A program made the translations under genes and the position numbers. Below the pieces are notes generated by a model. The model was not told the DNA's origin and searched no databases. It saw nothing but the letters and a program-made list of their open reading frames with translations. A DNA stretch of 64,000 nucleotides from Streptococcaceae bacterium (lineage in GTDB: Bacteria; Bacillota; Bacilli; Lactobacillales; Streptococcaceae): NCBI GenBank assembly GCA_902363395.1, contig CABIZZ010000001.1, positions 744,001-808,000 on the forward strand, read 5' to 3'. Shown piece after piece: positions 36,225 to 45,123 of this stretch (position 1 is its first letter; each line of letters opens with the position of its first letter).

Positions 36225-36490
36225 TAAATCAGAAAGTAACTAGTCTAAGATTTTCAGGGAGCCTGCGGGTATTGTGAGTAGGTAGTCGGGATTAGCGAAC
36301 ATTGGGCTGATTGTATAGAGTAAGAGAAGATAACACATATTCTTCTCGGTAGGCACCCCTTATCGTGCAACTCCTTGTTAGAGGAGATAGAGATAATGGT
36401 CGCTTTCTACCCTTTTGACCATTAACTGAGGTGGTACCGTGTTAAACCTGATTTAATGCCCTCACAGAGTGTTACTCTGTGAGGTTTTTT
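36225..36490 (+). promoter_or_regulatory. T-box riboswitch, Trp specifier, before the trp operon
   Basis: The T-box core TGGTACCGTG is at about 36432-36441. The specifier region GCGAACATTGGGCTG gives TGG (Trp) near 36303-36305. The terminator CCTCACAGAG/CTCTGTGAGG with a T run is at 36460-36490. CGGTAGGCACCCCTTATCGT matches the trpX leader. The core ends GTG instead of the more common GCG. Confidence 0.92.
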
Positions 36491-36592
36491 GTATTCTGTT
36501 GAAGTTGGTCAGTTTGCTAACTTCGAAGAGTATTGGATGTGATTGGTCCAGGACTTGCATTGCTTTGTCCCTAGGAAAAGAAAGGAATTCCT

Positions 36593-37948
36593 ATGAAAAA
36601 AATTTTACCAGCTGATACCTTAACCCCCATTCTAGCCTACATGCGTGTCCAAGGTGACCATAAGGTCATCCTTGAGTCGATCCCGCGTGAGAAGGAGAAT
36701 GCCCGCTTTTCTATCGTGGCCTACAATCCAGTATTTGAGGTGACCTATCAAGATGGCATCCTGTATGAGAATGGCAAGATGCTAGAGCAAGATCCTTTTG
36801 ACTACCTCCACCAGGTAACGGTCAAGGGGCTGACGTCTGATCTTCCTTTCGCCGGTGGGGCCATCGGTTTTGCAGGCTACGATATGATCGGAGTCTATGA
36901 GGAGATTGGCTCCATTCCTGAGGATACCATCGGGACGCCAGATATGCATTTCTTCATCTACGAGTCCTATTTGATTTTTGACCACAAGAAGGAAAAAGTC
37001 TATGTGGTGGAAGACAATATTTACTCTGGGCGGAGCAATGACGCGGTCCGCCAATCACTGGGGCAAGTGGTGACCGATCTGCAAACCCAAGCACCCAACG
37101 AGTTCACCCCTCAGGCCTTGCAGGCCCTGCACTTCACCAACCATATCGAGAAGGAAGTCTTTATGGAGATGGTGGAGAAGGCCAAGAAACTGATCCGTGA
37201 AGGCGATATGTTCCAATGTGTCCTCAGTCAACGCTTTTCAGCAGACTTTGAGGGTGATCCTTTGGATTATTACCGGAATTTGCGCGTGACCAACCCATCC
37301 AACTATCTCTATTTCTATGACTTTGGCGACTATCAAATCATTGGGGCCAGTCCTGAAAGTCTGGTATCGGTGAAAAAGGGAGAGGTGACGACTAATCCAA
37401 TCGCCGGAACCCGACCTCGTGGAGCAACGGAAGAAGAGGACCAAGCCCTGGCACATGAACTGCTTCACGATATCAAGGAAACAGCCGAGCACCGTATGCT
37501 GGTAGATCTGGGCCGCAATGATATCGGGAAAATCGCTCAAAACGGGACTGTCGAAGTGACCAAGTATATGGAAGTCGAGTATTTCCGCTATGTCATGCAC
37601 CTAACCAGTGTGGTCAAGGGGCAACTCCTGCCTCACTTAACAGCTCTCGATGCACTCAAATCTACCTTGCCAGCTGGGACAGTCTCTGGGGCTCCTAAGA
37701 TTCGGGCCATGCATCGGATCTATGAATTGGAACAGGAAAAACGTGGCGTCTATGCAGGAGCTATTGGTTACCTCTCTGCGACAGGGGATATGGACTTTGC
37801 CATTGCCATACGGACCATGATCCTCAAGAATCAAAAGGCCTACGTCCAAGCAGGAGCAGGGATTGTCTACGACAGTGTTCCGGAGAATGAATTTTACGAG
37901 ACGATTAACAAGGCAAAATCGATGACAAGAATAGGAGATGTTCAATGA
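36593..37948 (+). CDS. trpE: Anthranilate synthase component I
   Basis: 451 residues. With TrpG it converts chorismate and glutamine to anthranilate, the first committed step of tryptophan synthesis. The N-terminal feedback-inhibition site is recognisable in VILESIPREKENARFSIV. Chorismate-binding core motifs are MFQCVLSQRF, GASPESLVSV, NPIAGTRPRG, LVDLGRNDIGKI and TVSGAPKIRAM. GAATTCCT-type spacing after AAAGAAAGGA leads to the ATG. Its end overlaps trpG by the ATGA at 37945, keeping the subunits in balance. Confidence 0.97.
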   Translation: MKKILPADTLTPILAYMRVQGDHKVILESIPREKENARFSIVAYNPVFEVTYQDGILYENGKMLEQDPFDYLHQVTVKGLTSDLPFAGGAIGFAGYDMIGVYEEIGSIPEDTIGTPDMHFFIYESYLIFDHKKEKVYVVEDNIYSGRSNDAVRQSLGQVVTDLQTQAPNEFTPQALQALHFTNHIEKEVFMEMVEKAKKLIREGDMFQCVLSQRFSADFEGDPLDYYRNLRVTNPSNYLYFYDFGDYQIIGASPESLVSVKKGEVTTNPIAGTRPRGATEEEDQALAHELLHDIKETAEHRMLVDLGRNDIGKIAQNGTVEVTKYMEVEYFRYVMHLTSVVKGQLLPHLTALDALKSTLPAGTVSGAPKIRAMHRIYELEQEKRGVYAGAIGYLSATGDMDFAIAIRTMILKNQKAYVQAGAGIVYDSVPENEFYETINKAKSMTRIGDVQ

Positions 37949-38511
37949 TTTTATTAGTGGATAATTACGATTCCTTCACCTATAATTTGGCCCAATACTT
38001 GGGAACTTTTACAGACGTTGAAGTCTTGCGAAATGATGATGAGCGTTTGTATGAGCAGGCGGAAGTGGCAGATGCCCTCGTCTTCTCTCCAGGTCCAGGC
38101 TGGCCAGCAGATGCTGGGAAAATGGAAGCCATGATCAAGGACTTTGCAGGTAAGAAACCTATGTTGGGGATTTGCTTAGGTCACCAGGCCCTGGCGGAGA
38201 CATTTGGCGGCAAGTTGCGCCTGGCTAAGAATGTCATGCATGGCAAACAAAGCCAGATTACTTTTGAAACTCCATCTCCCATTTTCAAGGATATTGAAAA
38301 TGATGTGCCCATCATGCGTTACCATTCTATCGTCGTTGACCAAATGCCAGAAGAATTTGAGGTCACGGCCATTACCACGGACGACCAAGAAATCATGGCC
38401 ATCCAACACAAGAGCCTGCCAATCTACGGACTTCAGTATCATCCTGAGAGTATCGGTAGTCCAGATGGTTTAAAAATGATCGAAAATTTTGTGAAGCTGG
38501 TCCTAGACTAG
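37945..38511 (+). CDS. trpG: Anthranilate synthase component II (glutamine amidotransferase)
   Basis: 188 residues. Class I amidotransferase with nucleophile Cys in GICLGHQALAE, oxyanion segment FSPGPGWPADAG, and the His/Glu pair in QYHPESIGS. It supplies ammonia to TrpE. It stands alone, not fused to trpD. A start at MILLVDNYDSFTYN is family-typical. It could also serve p-aminobenzoate synthesis, as in other Gram-positives, but no pab genes are near. Confidence 0.96.
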   Translation: MILLVDNYDSFTYNLAQYLGTFTDVEVLRNDDERLYEQAEVADALVFSPGPGWPADAGKMEAMIKDFAGKKPMLGICLGHQALAETFGGKLRLAKNVMHGKQSQITFETPSPIFKDIENDVPIMRYHSIVVDQMPEEFEVTAITTDDQEIMAIQHKSLPIYGLQYHPESIGSPDGLKMIENFVKLVLD

Positions 38512-38575
38512 ACCAGCAGTTCCAAGCAGCTAAAATTTCTATTGAAACGTGTAGAAAAGACAAGAGGAAACCCTT

Positions 38576-39580
38576 ATGAAAGAACTATTCTTACAAATCT
38601 CTAATCGCCAAGACTTGACGCAAGAGCAAGTCCAAGAAGTCTTTGATCAAATCTTGCAAAACCAACTATCAGAAAGTCAAATCGCTGCCTTTTTGATGGG
38701 ACTCAAAACCAAGGGAGAAACAGCAGACGAAATTACCGGAATTGTACGCGCCTTAAAGGCCCATGCGACGGTATTGCCAGAGACCTTCTCAGATGCCATG
38801 TGTAACTGTGGGACTGGTGGAGACCAATCCTATAGCTTTAACATTTCGACGACCGTTTGCTTCGTTTTGGCTGCGGGAGGGATCCGCATGGCCAAGGCCG
38901 GCAATCGCTCTGTTTCTTCTAAGTCAGGCTCTGCAGATGTCCTTGAAGCGCTGGGCATCAACGTGGCTGCCTCGCCAGAGACCCTCTCTAAAGCCTTGGA
39001 CGAGGTTGGTTTGGCCTTTATCTTTGCGCAAACCATGCATCCGGCTATGCGCTTCATTGGCCCTGCTCGTCAAGCGATGGGGATTCCAACCATTATGAAC
39101 TTGGTTGGTCCGCTAGCTAATCCACTGGATCTTGAAACCCAACTCATGGGGCTCTATCGTGTCGAATTGCAAGAGATTGTCGCGCGTGCCATCCAGCAGT
39201 TGGGACGCAAACGTGCCGTCGTCATCACTGGTCCTGACAATATGGACGAAGCAGCTCTTTATGGAACCAATACCTATACTCTCCTAGAAGACGGCAAGAT
39301 CAGCCAGCATACCTTTACCTATGAAGATCTGGGGATGGACAAGGTGGAGCTGTCTGAAATAACTGGTGGCGATGCCAAGGAAAATGCAGAAATTCTCCTC
39401 AGTGTCTTGAAGAATGAAGCCAGCCCTTATCTGGAAACGACAGTTCTCAATGCTGGTCTTGGCTTTTATGCCAATGGAAAAATGGCAAGCATCAAAGAAG
39501 GTGTGGAGCTTGCGCGTCAATTGATTGCAGATGGTTCTGCCCTTGCTAAATTGCAACACTTACAAGAGGTTCAAGTATGA
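38576..39580 (+). CDS. trpD: Anthranilate phosphoribosyltransferase
   Basis: 334 residues. Transfers the phosphoribosyl group from PRPP to anthranilate. Motifs: CGTGGD (PRPP loop), KAGNRSVSSKSGSADVLEALG, HPAMRFIGPARQAMGIPTIMN-type segment (shown in part) and the acidic metal site DEAALYGTN. AAGAGGAAACCC precedes the ATG. It ends in a 4-base overlap with trpC. Confidence 0.96.
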   Translation: MKELFLQISNRQDLTQEQVQEVFDQILQNQLSESQIAAFLMGLKTKGETADEITGIVRALKAHATVLPETFSDAMCNCGTGGDQSYSFNISTTVCFVLAAGGIRMAKAGNRSVSSKSGSADVLEALGINVAASPETLSKALDEVGLAFIFAQTMHPAMRFIGPARQAMGIPTIMNLVGPLANPLDLETQLMGLYRVELQEIVARAIQQLGRKRAVVITGPDNMDEAALYGTNTYTLLEDGKISQHTFTYEDLGMDKVELSEITGGDAKENAEILLSVLKNEASPYLETTVLNAGLGFYANGKMASIKEGVELARQLIADGSALAKLQHLQEVQV

Positions 39581-40344
39581 GTAAAGCCTTTCTACCGACA
39601 ATCCTAGAACAAAAAGAAAAAGAAGTGGCGCAAATGGTCATGGAAGACCTCCAACCTCTTCGTCAGACCTACCGTCTCTATGATTTTCTCAAGAGCCATC
39701 AAGAGCACTTGCAGATCATCGCTGAGGTGAAGAAAGCCAGCCCTAGTATGGGGGATATTAACTTGGATGTGGATATTGTCACCCAAGCCAAGACCTATGA
39801 AGAAAATGGGGCAGCCATGATCTCAGTCCTGACGGACCAAGTCTTTTTCAAGGGAGATCTAGACTACCTTCGTGAGATTTCTTCCCAGGTGTCAATTCCA
39901 ACCTTGGCCAAGGACTTTATCATCGATGAGATGCAAATCGTCCGCTCTCGCAATGCCGGAGCGACGGTCATTCTCTTGATTGTCGCAGCCCTGCCAGAAG
40001 CCCGGCTCAAAGAACTCTACGACTTTGCGACGGGGCTTGGTTTGGAAGTGCTTGTAGAGACCCATAACTTAGCTGAGCTCGAAATCGCCCATCGAATCGG
40101 AGCGGACATCATCGGGGTCAACAACCGGAACCTGGTCACTTTTGAAACGGATCTGAATACCAGTCTTGAATTGTCCACGCATTTCAAAGACCAGCCAGTT
40201 TATATATCGGAGTCTGCTATTTTTAATGGGGCAGATGCGGCTCTAGTCGCTCCCTACTTTAATGGGATCTTGGTAGGGACTGCCCTCATGACAGCAGGTG
40301 ATGTAGCAGAAAAGGTCAAGGAGTTACAAATTGACAAAGGTTAA
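39577..40344 (+). CDS. trpC: Indole-3-glycerol phosphate synthase
   Basis: 255 residues, a TIM barrel. Catalytic signatures are [58 protein letters not shown] and SESAIFNG. Ring closure of CdRP to indoleglycerol phosphate. It is a separate gene, not fused to trpF as in enteric bacteria. The start of trpF lies inside its 3' end. Confidence 0.96.
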   Translation: MSKAFLPTILEQKEKEVAQMVMEDLQPLRQTYRLYDFLKSHQEHLQIIAEVKKASPSMGDINLDVDIVTQAKTYEENGAAMISVLTDQVFFKGDLDYLREISSQVSIPTLAKDFIIDEMQIVRSRNAGATVILLIVAALPEARLKELYDFATGLGLEVLVETHNLAELEIAHRIGADIIGVNNRNLVTFETDLNTSLELSTHFKDQPVYISESAIFNGADAALVAPYFNGILVGTALMTAGDVAEKVKELQIDKG

Positions 40345-40912
40345 AATATGTGGCCTGTCTACAGCGGAAGCCGTGGAGACGGCTGTCCTAGCAGGAGCGG
40401 ACTATATCGGCTTTGTATTCGCTAAGAGCAAGCGACAAGTCAGTCTGGAGCTAGCCCATGAATTGGCGAGACTGGTGACTGGTCCGACCAAAATTGTCGG
40501 AGTCTTTGTCTCACCTAGTCTAGAGGAGTTGAAGCAAGCCATTGCTCAGGTTCCCTTAGACATCGTTCAGATTCATGGAACGTTTGATGAAGATCAGATT
40601 CCAAATATTTCAGTTCCCGTCATTCGCGCGATCCAGCTCAATGATAGTGGAGCCCAAGTGTCAAGCCAGGCAGATTATCTGCTCTTTGATGCTCCAGTAG
40701 CTGGGAGTGGGCAAACCTTTGATTGGAACTTGCTAAAAGATCAGAAGATCCGGCAAGACTTCTTTATTGCAGGGGGCTTGACAGTGGACAATGTCCGCAA
40801 AGCTCGAGAGACCTTTCAGCCTTATGCACTGGATGTCTCTTCAGGGGTCGAAACAGACGGACACAAAGATATAGAAAAGATAAAAGCATTTATAGAAGGA
40901 GCGAAAGCATGA
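40331..40912 (+). CDS. trpF: Phosphoribosylanthranilate isomerase
   Basis: 193 residues. An Amadori rearrangement enzyme with [12 protein letters not shown] (catalytic Cys), [19 protein letters not shown], and [11 protein letters not shown] followed by [15 protein letters not shown]. The start codon is TTG at 40331, overlapping trpC by 14 bases; GGAGTTACAAA-type purines precede it. The overlapping ATGA at 40909 leads into trpB. Confidence 0.95.
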   Translation: MTKVKICGLSTAEAVETAVLAGADYIGFVFAKSKRQVSLELAHELARLVTGPTKIVGVFVSPSLEELKQAIAQVPLDIVQIHGTFDEDQIPNISVPVIRAIQLNDSGAQVSSQADYLLFDAPVAGSGQTFDWNLLKDQKIRQDFFIAGGLTVDNVRKARETFQPYALDVSSGVETDGHKDIEKIKAFIEGAKA

Positions 40913-42111
40913 ACTATCAACTACCGGATGAAAAAGGGTTTTATGGAAAATTTGGGGGCCAGTTTGTCCCAGAAACCCTGATGACAGCCGTGATCGAACT
41001 GGATAAGGCATACCGAGAAGCCAAAGCAGATCCAAGCTTTCAGGCGGAATTGGATGACTTGCTCAAGAATTATGTAGGGCGGGAAACTCCACTTTACCAC
41101 GCCAAAAGCCTCTCCAAGCACATCGGTGGGGCACAAATCTACCTGAAACGGGAAGACCTCAACCATACAGGGGCCCACAAGATTAACAATGCTCTTGGTC
41201 AGGTCTTGCTGGCTAAACGGATGGGCAAGAAGAAGATCATCGCGGAGACAGGGGCTGGTCAACACGGAGTTGCAACAGCGACGGCAGCAGCACTCTTTGA
41301 GATGGAGTGTACCATATACATGGGGGAAGAAGATGTCAAACGCCAAGCCCTCAATGTCTTTCGGATGGAACTCTTGGGAGCAAAAGTCCATAGTGTGATA
41401 GATGGATCGCGCGTGCTGAAAGATGCGGTCAATGCAGCCCTTCGTGCATGGGTAGCTGGGATTGATGATACCCACTACATCATGGGATCTGCCCTTGGAC
41501 CAGCTCCCTTCCCAGAGATTGTCCGAGATTTTCAATCCGTGATTGGTAAGGAAGCCAAACGTCAGTTTGCTGAAGTCTCAGGTGGAAAACTTCCTGATGC
41601 AGTCCTAGCTTGTATCGGTGGAGGCTCCAATGCCATTGGCATGTTCTACCCATTCGTAGAAGATGAATCTGTAGCCATGTACGGAGCAGAAGCTTCTGGT
41701 CTTGGTTTGGATACGGACAAACACGCAGCGACCTTTGCCAAAGGTCGTCCAGGAATCCTTCATGGAGCCTTGATGGAAGTGCTTCAAGATGCCCATGGAC
41801 AGATCATGGAGGCTTTCTCTATCTCTGCTGGATTGGATTATCCTGGTGTGGGGCCAGAGCATTGCTATTTCAATGAAATTGGCCGGGCTACCTATGATTC
41901 CATCACAGATGAAGAAGCCCTCGAAGGATTTAAGTTGCTCTCTCGTTTGGAGGGGATCATTCCAGCATTGGAGTCCAGTCATGCTATCGCTCTAGCGCAA
42001 AAAGTCGCAGCAAAAATGACTCCGGACCAAAATCTTATCATTTGCCTATCTGGTCGTGGAGACAAAGATGTCATGCAGGTGAAAGAACGGTTTGAAGCAG
42101 AAGGGAAGTAG
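40909..42111 (+). CDS. trpB: Tryptophan synthase beta chain
   Basis: 400 residues. PLP enzyme joining indole with serine. The PLP lysine is in [13 protein letters not shown], and the glycine-rich phosphate loop is [10 protein letters not shown]. Also seen are [21 protein letters not shown] (indole-side Glu) and LSGRGDKDV at the end. The start [19 protein letters not shown] at 40909 overlaps the trpF stop. The longer in-frame reading back into trpF is rejected. Confidence 0.97.
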   Translation: MNYQLPDEKGFYGKFGGQFVPETLMTAVIELDKAYREAKADPSFQAELDDLLKNYVGRETPLYHAKSLSKHIGGAQIYLKREDLNHTGAHKINNALGQVLLAKRMGKKKIIAETGAGQHGVATATAAALFEMECTIYMGEEDVKRQALNVFRMELLGAKVHSVIDGSRVLKDAVNAALRAWVAGIDDTHYIMGSALGPAPFPEIVRDFQSVIGKEAKRQFAEVSGGKLPDAVLACIGGGSNAIGMFYPFVEDESVAMYGAEASGLGLDTDKHAATFAKGRPGILHGALMEVLQDAHGQIMEAFSISAGLDYPGVGPEHCYFNEIGRATYDSITDEEALEGFKLLSRLEGIIPALESSHAIALAQKVAAKMTPDQNLIICLSGRGDKDVMQVKERFEAEGK

Positions 42112-42113
42112 AG

Positions 42114-42899
42114 ATGACCAAAACACTAACACAGCATTTACAAGCTATTAAAGACAGCAAGCGTGGGATCTTCGTCCCTTACATCATGGCGGGGGATCAT
42201 GAGAAGGGACTGGATGGCCTCTTTGATACTATTCAGCTCTTAGAAGAAAGTGGAGCATCGGCTATTGAAGTGGGGATTCCTTGGTCGGATCCTGTAGCGG
42301 ATGGGCCAGTCATCGAAATGGCTGGGCAACGCAGTTTGGCCAAGGGAGTGACCTTAACCGCTATTGTAAAAAAACTCCAAGAACAAGAGACCAAGATTCC
42401 CCTGGTCATCATGACCTATATCAATCCAGTCTATCAATATGGGATTGAGGCTTTTATAAAAGAATTGGCTTCTACCTCCGTCAAAGGCTTGATCATTCCA
42501 GATCTGCCAAATGAGCATGCGGATATGATAGCGCCTTACTTGGAAGGGATCGATATTGCCCTTGTACCCCTGGTCAGTTTGACCACAGGCATCGAACGCC
42601 AAAAGGCTTTGATCCAAGAAGCAGAAGGCTTTATCTATGCGGTAGCCATCAATGGGGTTACTGGGAAGATGGGCAACTACCGGGACGACTTGGATCAGCA
42701 CTTGGCGACCTTGAGAGACTTGGCCACTATTCCAGTTCTGACAGGATTTGGGGTCTCCACCCAAGAAGATATCCAACGCTTTAATCAGGTATCGGATGGT
42801 GTCATCGTAGGCTCGAAAATTGTTCGAGACCTTCATGAGGGCAAAACCAGCGATGTTAAGGCCTTTGTAGACTATGGTTCGCACTTTAATAAATGCTAA
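42114..42899 (+). CDS. trpA: Tryptophan synthase alpha chain
   Basis: 261 residues, a TIM barrel cleaving indoleglycerol phosphate. Catalytic Glu and Asp lie in [17 protein letters not shown]; other motifs are [43 protein letters not shown] and [10 protein letters not shown]. It starts 2 bases after trpB and closes the seven-gene operon. A hairpin TTTTCAGAA/TTCTGAAAA (42930-42957) follows, with only a short T tract. Confidence 0.97.
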   Translation: MTKTLTQHLQAIKDSKRGIFVPYIMAGDHEKGLDGLFDTIQLLEESGASAIEVGIPWSDPVADGPVIEMAGQRSLAKGVTLTAIVKKLQEQETKIPLVIMTYINPVYQYGIEAFIKELASTSVKGLIIPDLPNEHADMIAPYLEGIDIALVPLVSLTTGIERQKALIQEAEGFIYAVAINGVTGKMGNYRDDLDQHLATLRDLATIPVLTGFGVSTQEDIQRFNQVSDGVIVGSKIVRDLHEGKTSDVKAFVDYGSHFNKC

Positions 42900-42963
42900 G
42901 GATAAGAAAAATTACAAAATTTAATAAATTTTCAGAAAATTACTTCTCTTCTGAAAATCTTTG

Positions 42964-42972
42964 TGGTATAAT
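42964..42972 (+). promoter_or_regulatory. Extended -10 promoter of the oligopeptide-binding gene
   Basis: TGGTATAAT, consensus extended -10, 37 bases before the ATG at 43009; no clear -35. Confidence 0.65.
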
Positions 42973-43008
42973 CTTAAGACAACCTTAAAAATTTATTAGG
43001 AGTAAACT

Positions 43009-45009
43009 ATGAAAAAAAGAAATGTCATTGCTCTTGCAGGAGTAGCTCTTCTTTCAGCAGGTATTCTTGCAGCATGTTCTGGTGGTTCTAAATCATCAAG
43101 CTCAAGCTCAAAATCAAGTGAAGCAGGTCAAAAATTCTCTTACGTCTATGAGACAGAACCTGAAAACTTGAACTACATCACATCTGGTAAAGCTGCAACC
43201 CACGAAATCACAGGAAACTTGATCGATGGTTTGTTTGAAAACGACAAGTATGGGAATTTGATACCTTCACTTGCTAAAGATTGGACAGTTTCAGAAGATG
43301 GCTTGACTTATACTTACAAACTTCGTGATGATGCCAAATGGTATGATTCAGAAGGGGAAGAGTATGCGGATGTGACAGCTGATGACTTCGTTGCAGGGAT
43401 CAAGTATGCTGCTGACCACAAGTCTGAAATGCTCTACATCATTCAAAACTCTATCAAGGGCTTGAATGATTATGTTGAAGGTAAGACTTCTGACTTCAAA
43501 AATGTAGGCATTAAAGCAGTTGATGATCATACCCTTCAAATCACTTTGAACCAGGCAGAGCCTTTCTGGAATTCTAAGTTGACTCTTGGGATCACTTTCC
43601 CAATCAATCAGAAATTCGTTGAATCAAAAGGGGATAAATTTGCCCAAGCAAGTGACACTAGCTCACTTCTTTACAATGGTCCATACATCTTGAAGAGCTT
43701 CACTTCTAAATCATCTATCGAGATGAGCAAGAATGAAAACTACTGGGATAAGGACAATGTTCACATCACAGATGTTAAGCTCGAATACTATGATGGTCAA
43801 GACCAAAGTAAATTGGCAAACTCATTTGAGGACAACGCTCTTAGCCTTGCTAAATTGTTCCCAACTGGACCTGGATTTACAGACCAAGCTAAGAAGTTTA
43901 AAGATGAAATCATCTACACTCCTCAAGATGCCAGCACCTTCGTTATCGGTGTGAATATCGACCGTCAGTCTTACAAGTACACTTCAAAAACAACAGATGA
44001 AGAAAAATCATCTACTAAGAAAGCTCTTTTGAACAAAGACTTCCGTCAATCAATCAGCTTTGCCTTTGACCGTGAAGCCTATGCTGCCCAAGCAAATGGT
44101 AAAGATGGAGCAAGCAAACTGATCCGTAACTTGTACATCCCACCTACATTCGTTCAAGCAGATGGTAAGACCTTCGGTGAGATGGTTAAATCTGAGTTGG
44201 TGACTTATGGAGACGAGTGGAAAGATGCAAATCTTGACGATGGTCAAAATGGTCTTTACAACGCAAAACAAGCCAAAGAAGAGTTTGCCAAAGCGAAATC
44301 TGCACTTGAAGCAGATGGCGTGAAATTCCCAATCCACTTGGATATGCCAGTAGACCAAACGACTCAATCAAAGGTTCAACGTGCTCAATCCTTCAAACAA
44401 TCAGTTGAAAGTACGCTTGGAAAAGAAAACGTCGTTGTCGATATCCATATGGTATCAAAAGAAGACCTCTTGAACGTAACCCTCTTTGCTGCTAAAGCAG
44501 AAGACGAAGACTGGGATATCTCAGATAACGTTGGATGGAGCCCTGACTATCAAGACCCATCAACTTACCTTGATATCTTGAAAGCATCTTCTGGTGAAAA
44601 CACTCGTACCTTCCTTGGATTTGACCCAAGCGAAAACAATGAGGCAGCTAAGAAAGTTGGCTTGTACGACTTTGAGAAGATGGTAACAGAAGCAGGAGCT
44701 GAAACACAAGACCTTAACAAACGTTATGAGAAATATGCGGCAGCTCAAGCTTGGTTGACAGATAGTGCTTTGGTCATCCCAACCACTTCTAAGACTGGTC
44801 GTCCATTCTTGACTCGTGTTGTACCATTCTCAGCACCATTTGGCTGGACCGGTGGTAAAGGGAAAGACAACGTTGTCTACAAAGGTATGGAACTTCAAGA
44901 TAAGGCTGTAAAAACCGAAGACTACAACAAAGCTCTTGAAAAATGGAAGAAAGAGCAAGCAGAGTCTAACCAAAAAGCTCAAGAAGAATTAAAAGATCAC
45001 GTGAAATAA
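43009..45009 (+). CDS. Oligopeptide-binding lipoprotein (AmiA/AliA/AliB/HppA-type)
   Basis: 666 residues. A lipobox LAAC with Cys23, then a Ser-rich stretch (GGSKSSSSSSKSS), then the SBP_bac_5 fold: YETEPENLNYITSGKAATHEI, NLIDGLFENDKYGNLIPSLAKDW, YTYKLRDDAKWYDSEGE and DWDISDNVGWSPDYQDPSTYLDIL. Length and motifs match the streptococcal Ali/Hpp proteins, which feed peptides to a shared AmiCDEF-type permease. No permease or ATPase genes are next to it, so it must use one encoded elsewhere. Next to the two surface PepX-like peptidases, a peptide-nutrition cluster is suggested. Ends with a strong terminator. Confidence 0.93.
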   Translation: MKKRNVIALAGVALLSAGILAACSGGSKSSSSSSKSSEAGQKFSYVYETEPENLNYITSGKAATHEITGNLIDGLFENDKYGNLIPSLAKDWTVSEDGLTYTYKLRDDAKWYDSEGEEYADVTADDFVAGIKYAADHKSEMLYIIQNSIKGLNDYVEGKTSDFKNVGIKAVDDHTLQITLNQAEPFWNSKLTLGITFPINQKFVESKGDKFAQASDTSSLLYNGPYILKSFTSKSSIEMSKNENYWDKDNVHITDVKLEYYDGQDQSKLANSFEDNALSLAKLFPTGPGFTDQAKKFKDEIIYTPQDASTFVIGVNIDRQSYKYTSKTTDEEKSSTKKALLNKDFRQSISFAFDREAYAAQANGKDGASKLIRNLYIPPTFVQADGKTFGEMVKSELVTYGDEWKDANLDDGQNGLYNAKQAKEEFAKAKSALEADGVKFPIHLDMPVDQTTQSKVQRAQSFKQSVESTLGKENVVVDIHMVSKEDLLNVTLFAAKAEDEDWDISDNVGWSPDYQDPSTYLDILKASSGENTRTFLGFDPSENNEAAKKVGLYDFEKMVTEAGAETQDLNKRYEKYAAAQAWLTDSALVIPTTSKTGRPFLTRVVPFSAPFGWTGGKGKDNVVYKGMELQDKAVKTEDYNKALEKWKKEQAESNQKAQEELKDHVK

Positions 45010-45019
45010 ACATCTTTTG

Positions 45020-45047
45020 ATCGAGGCAAATTTGCCTCGATTTTTTT
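45020..45047 (+). terminator. Terminator of the oligopeptide-binding gene
   Basis: ATCGAGGCAAA and TTTGCCTCGAT form a perfect stem followed by T7. Confidence 0.92.
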
Positions 45048-45059
45048 CTTGTTCAGAAT

Positions 45060-45088
45060 TTGAAATAAAAGCGCTTACATAGTATAAT
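45060..45088 (+). promoter_or_regulatory. Promoter with embedded cre box before surface PepX 1
   Basis: TTGAAA (45060-45065), 17 bases, TATAAT (45083-45088). The spacer is filled by TAAAAGCGCTTACA (45066-45079), which fits the CcpA cre consensus TGWNANCGNTNWCA at all but the second base. Binding there would block transcription when preferred sugars are present. Confidence 0.72.
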
Positions 45089-45123
45089 AGCTATATTGAT
45101 TACAAAATTGTGAGGTCTTTTTT

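Noticed and set aside
40921..41535. 204-codon minus-strand frame
   Set aside because: Shadow of trpB; it reads as Cys/His-rich random sequence with no start signal.
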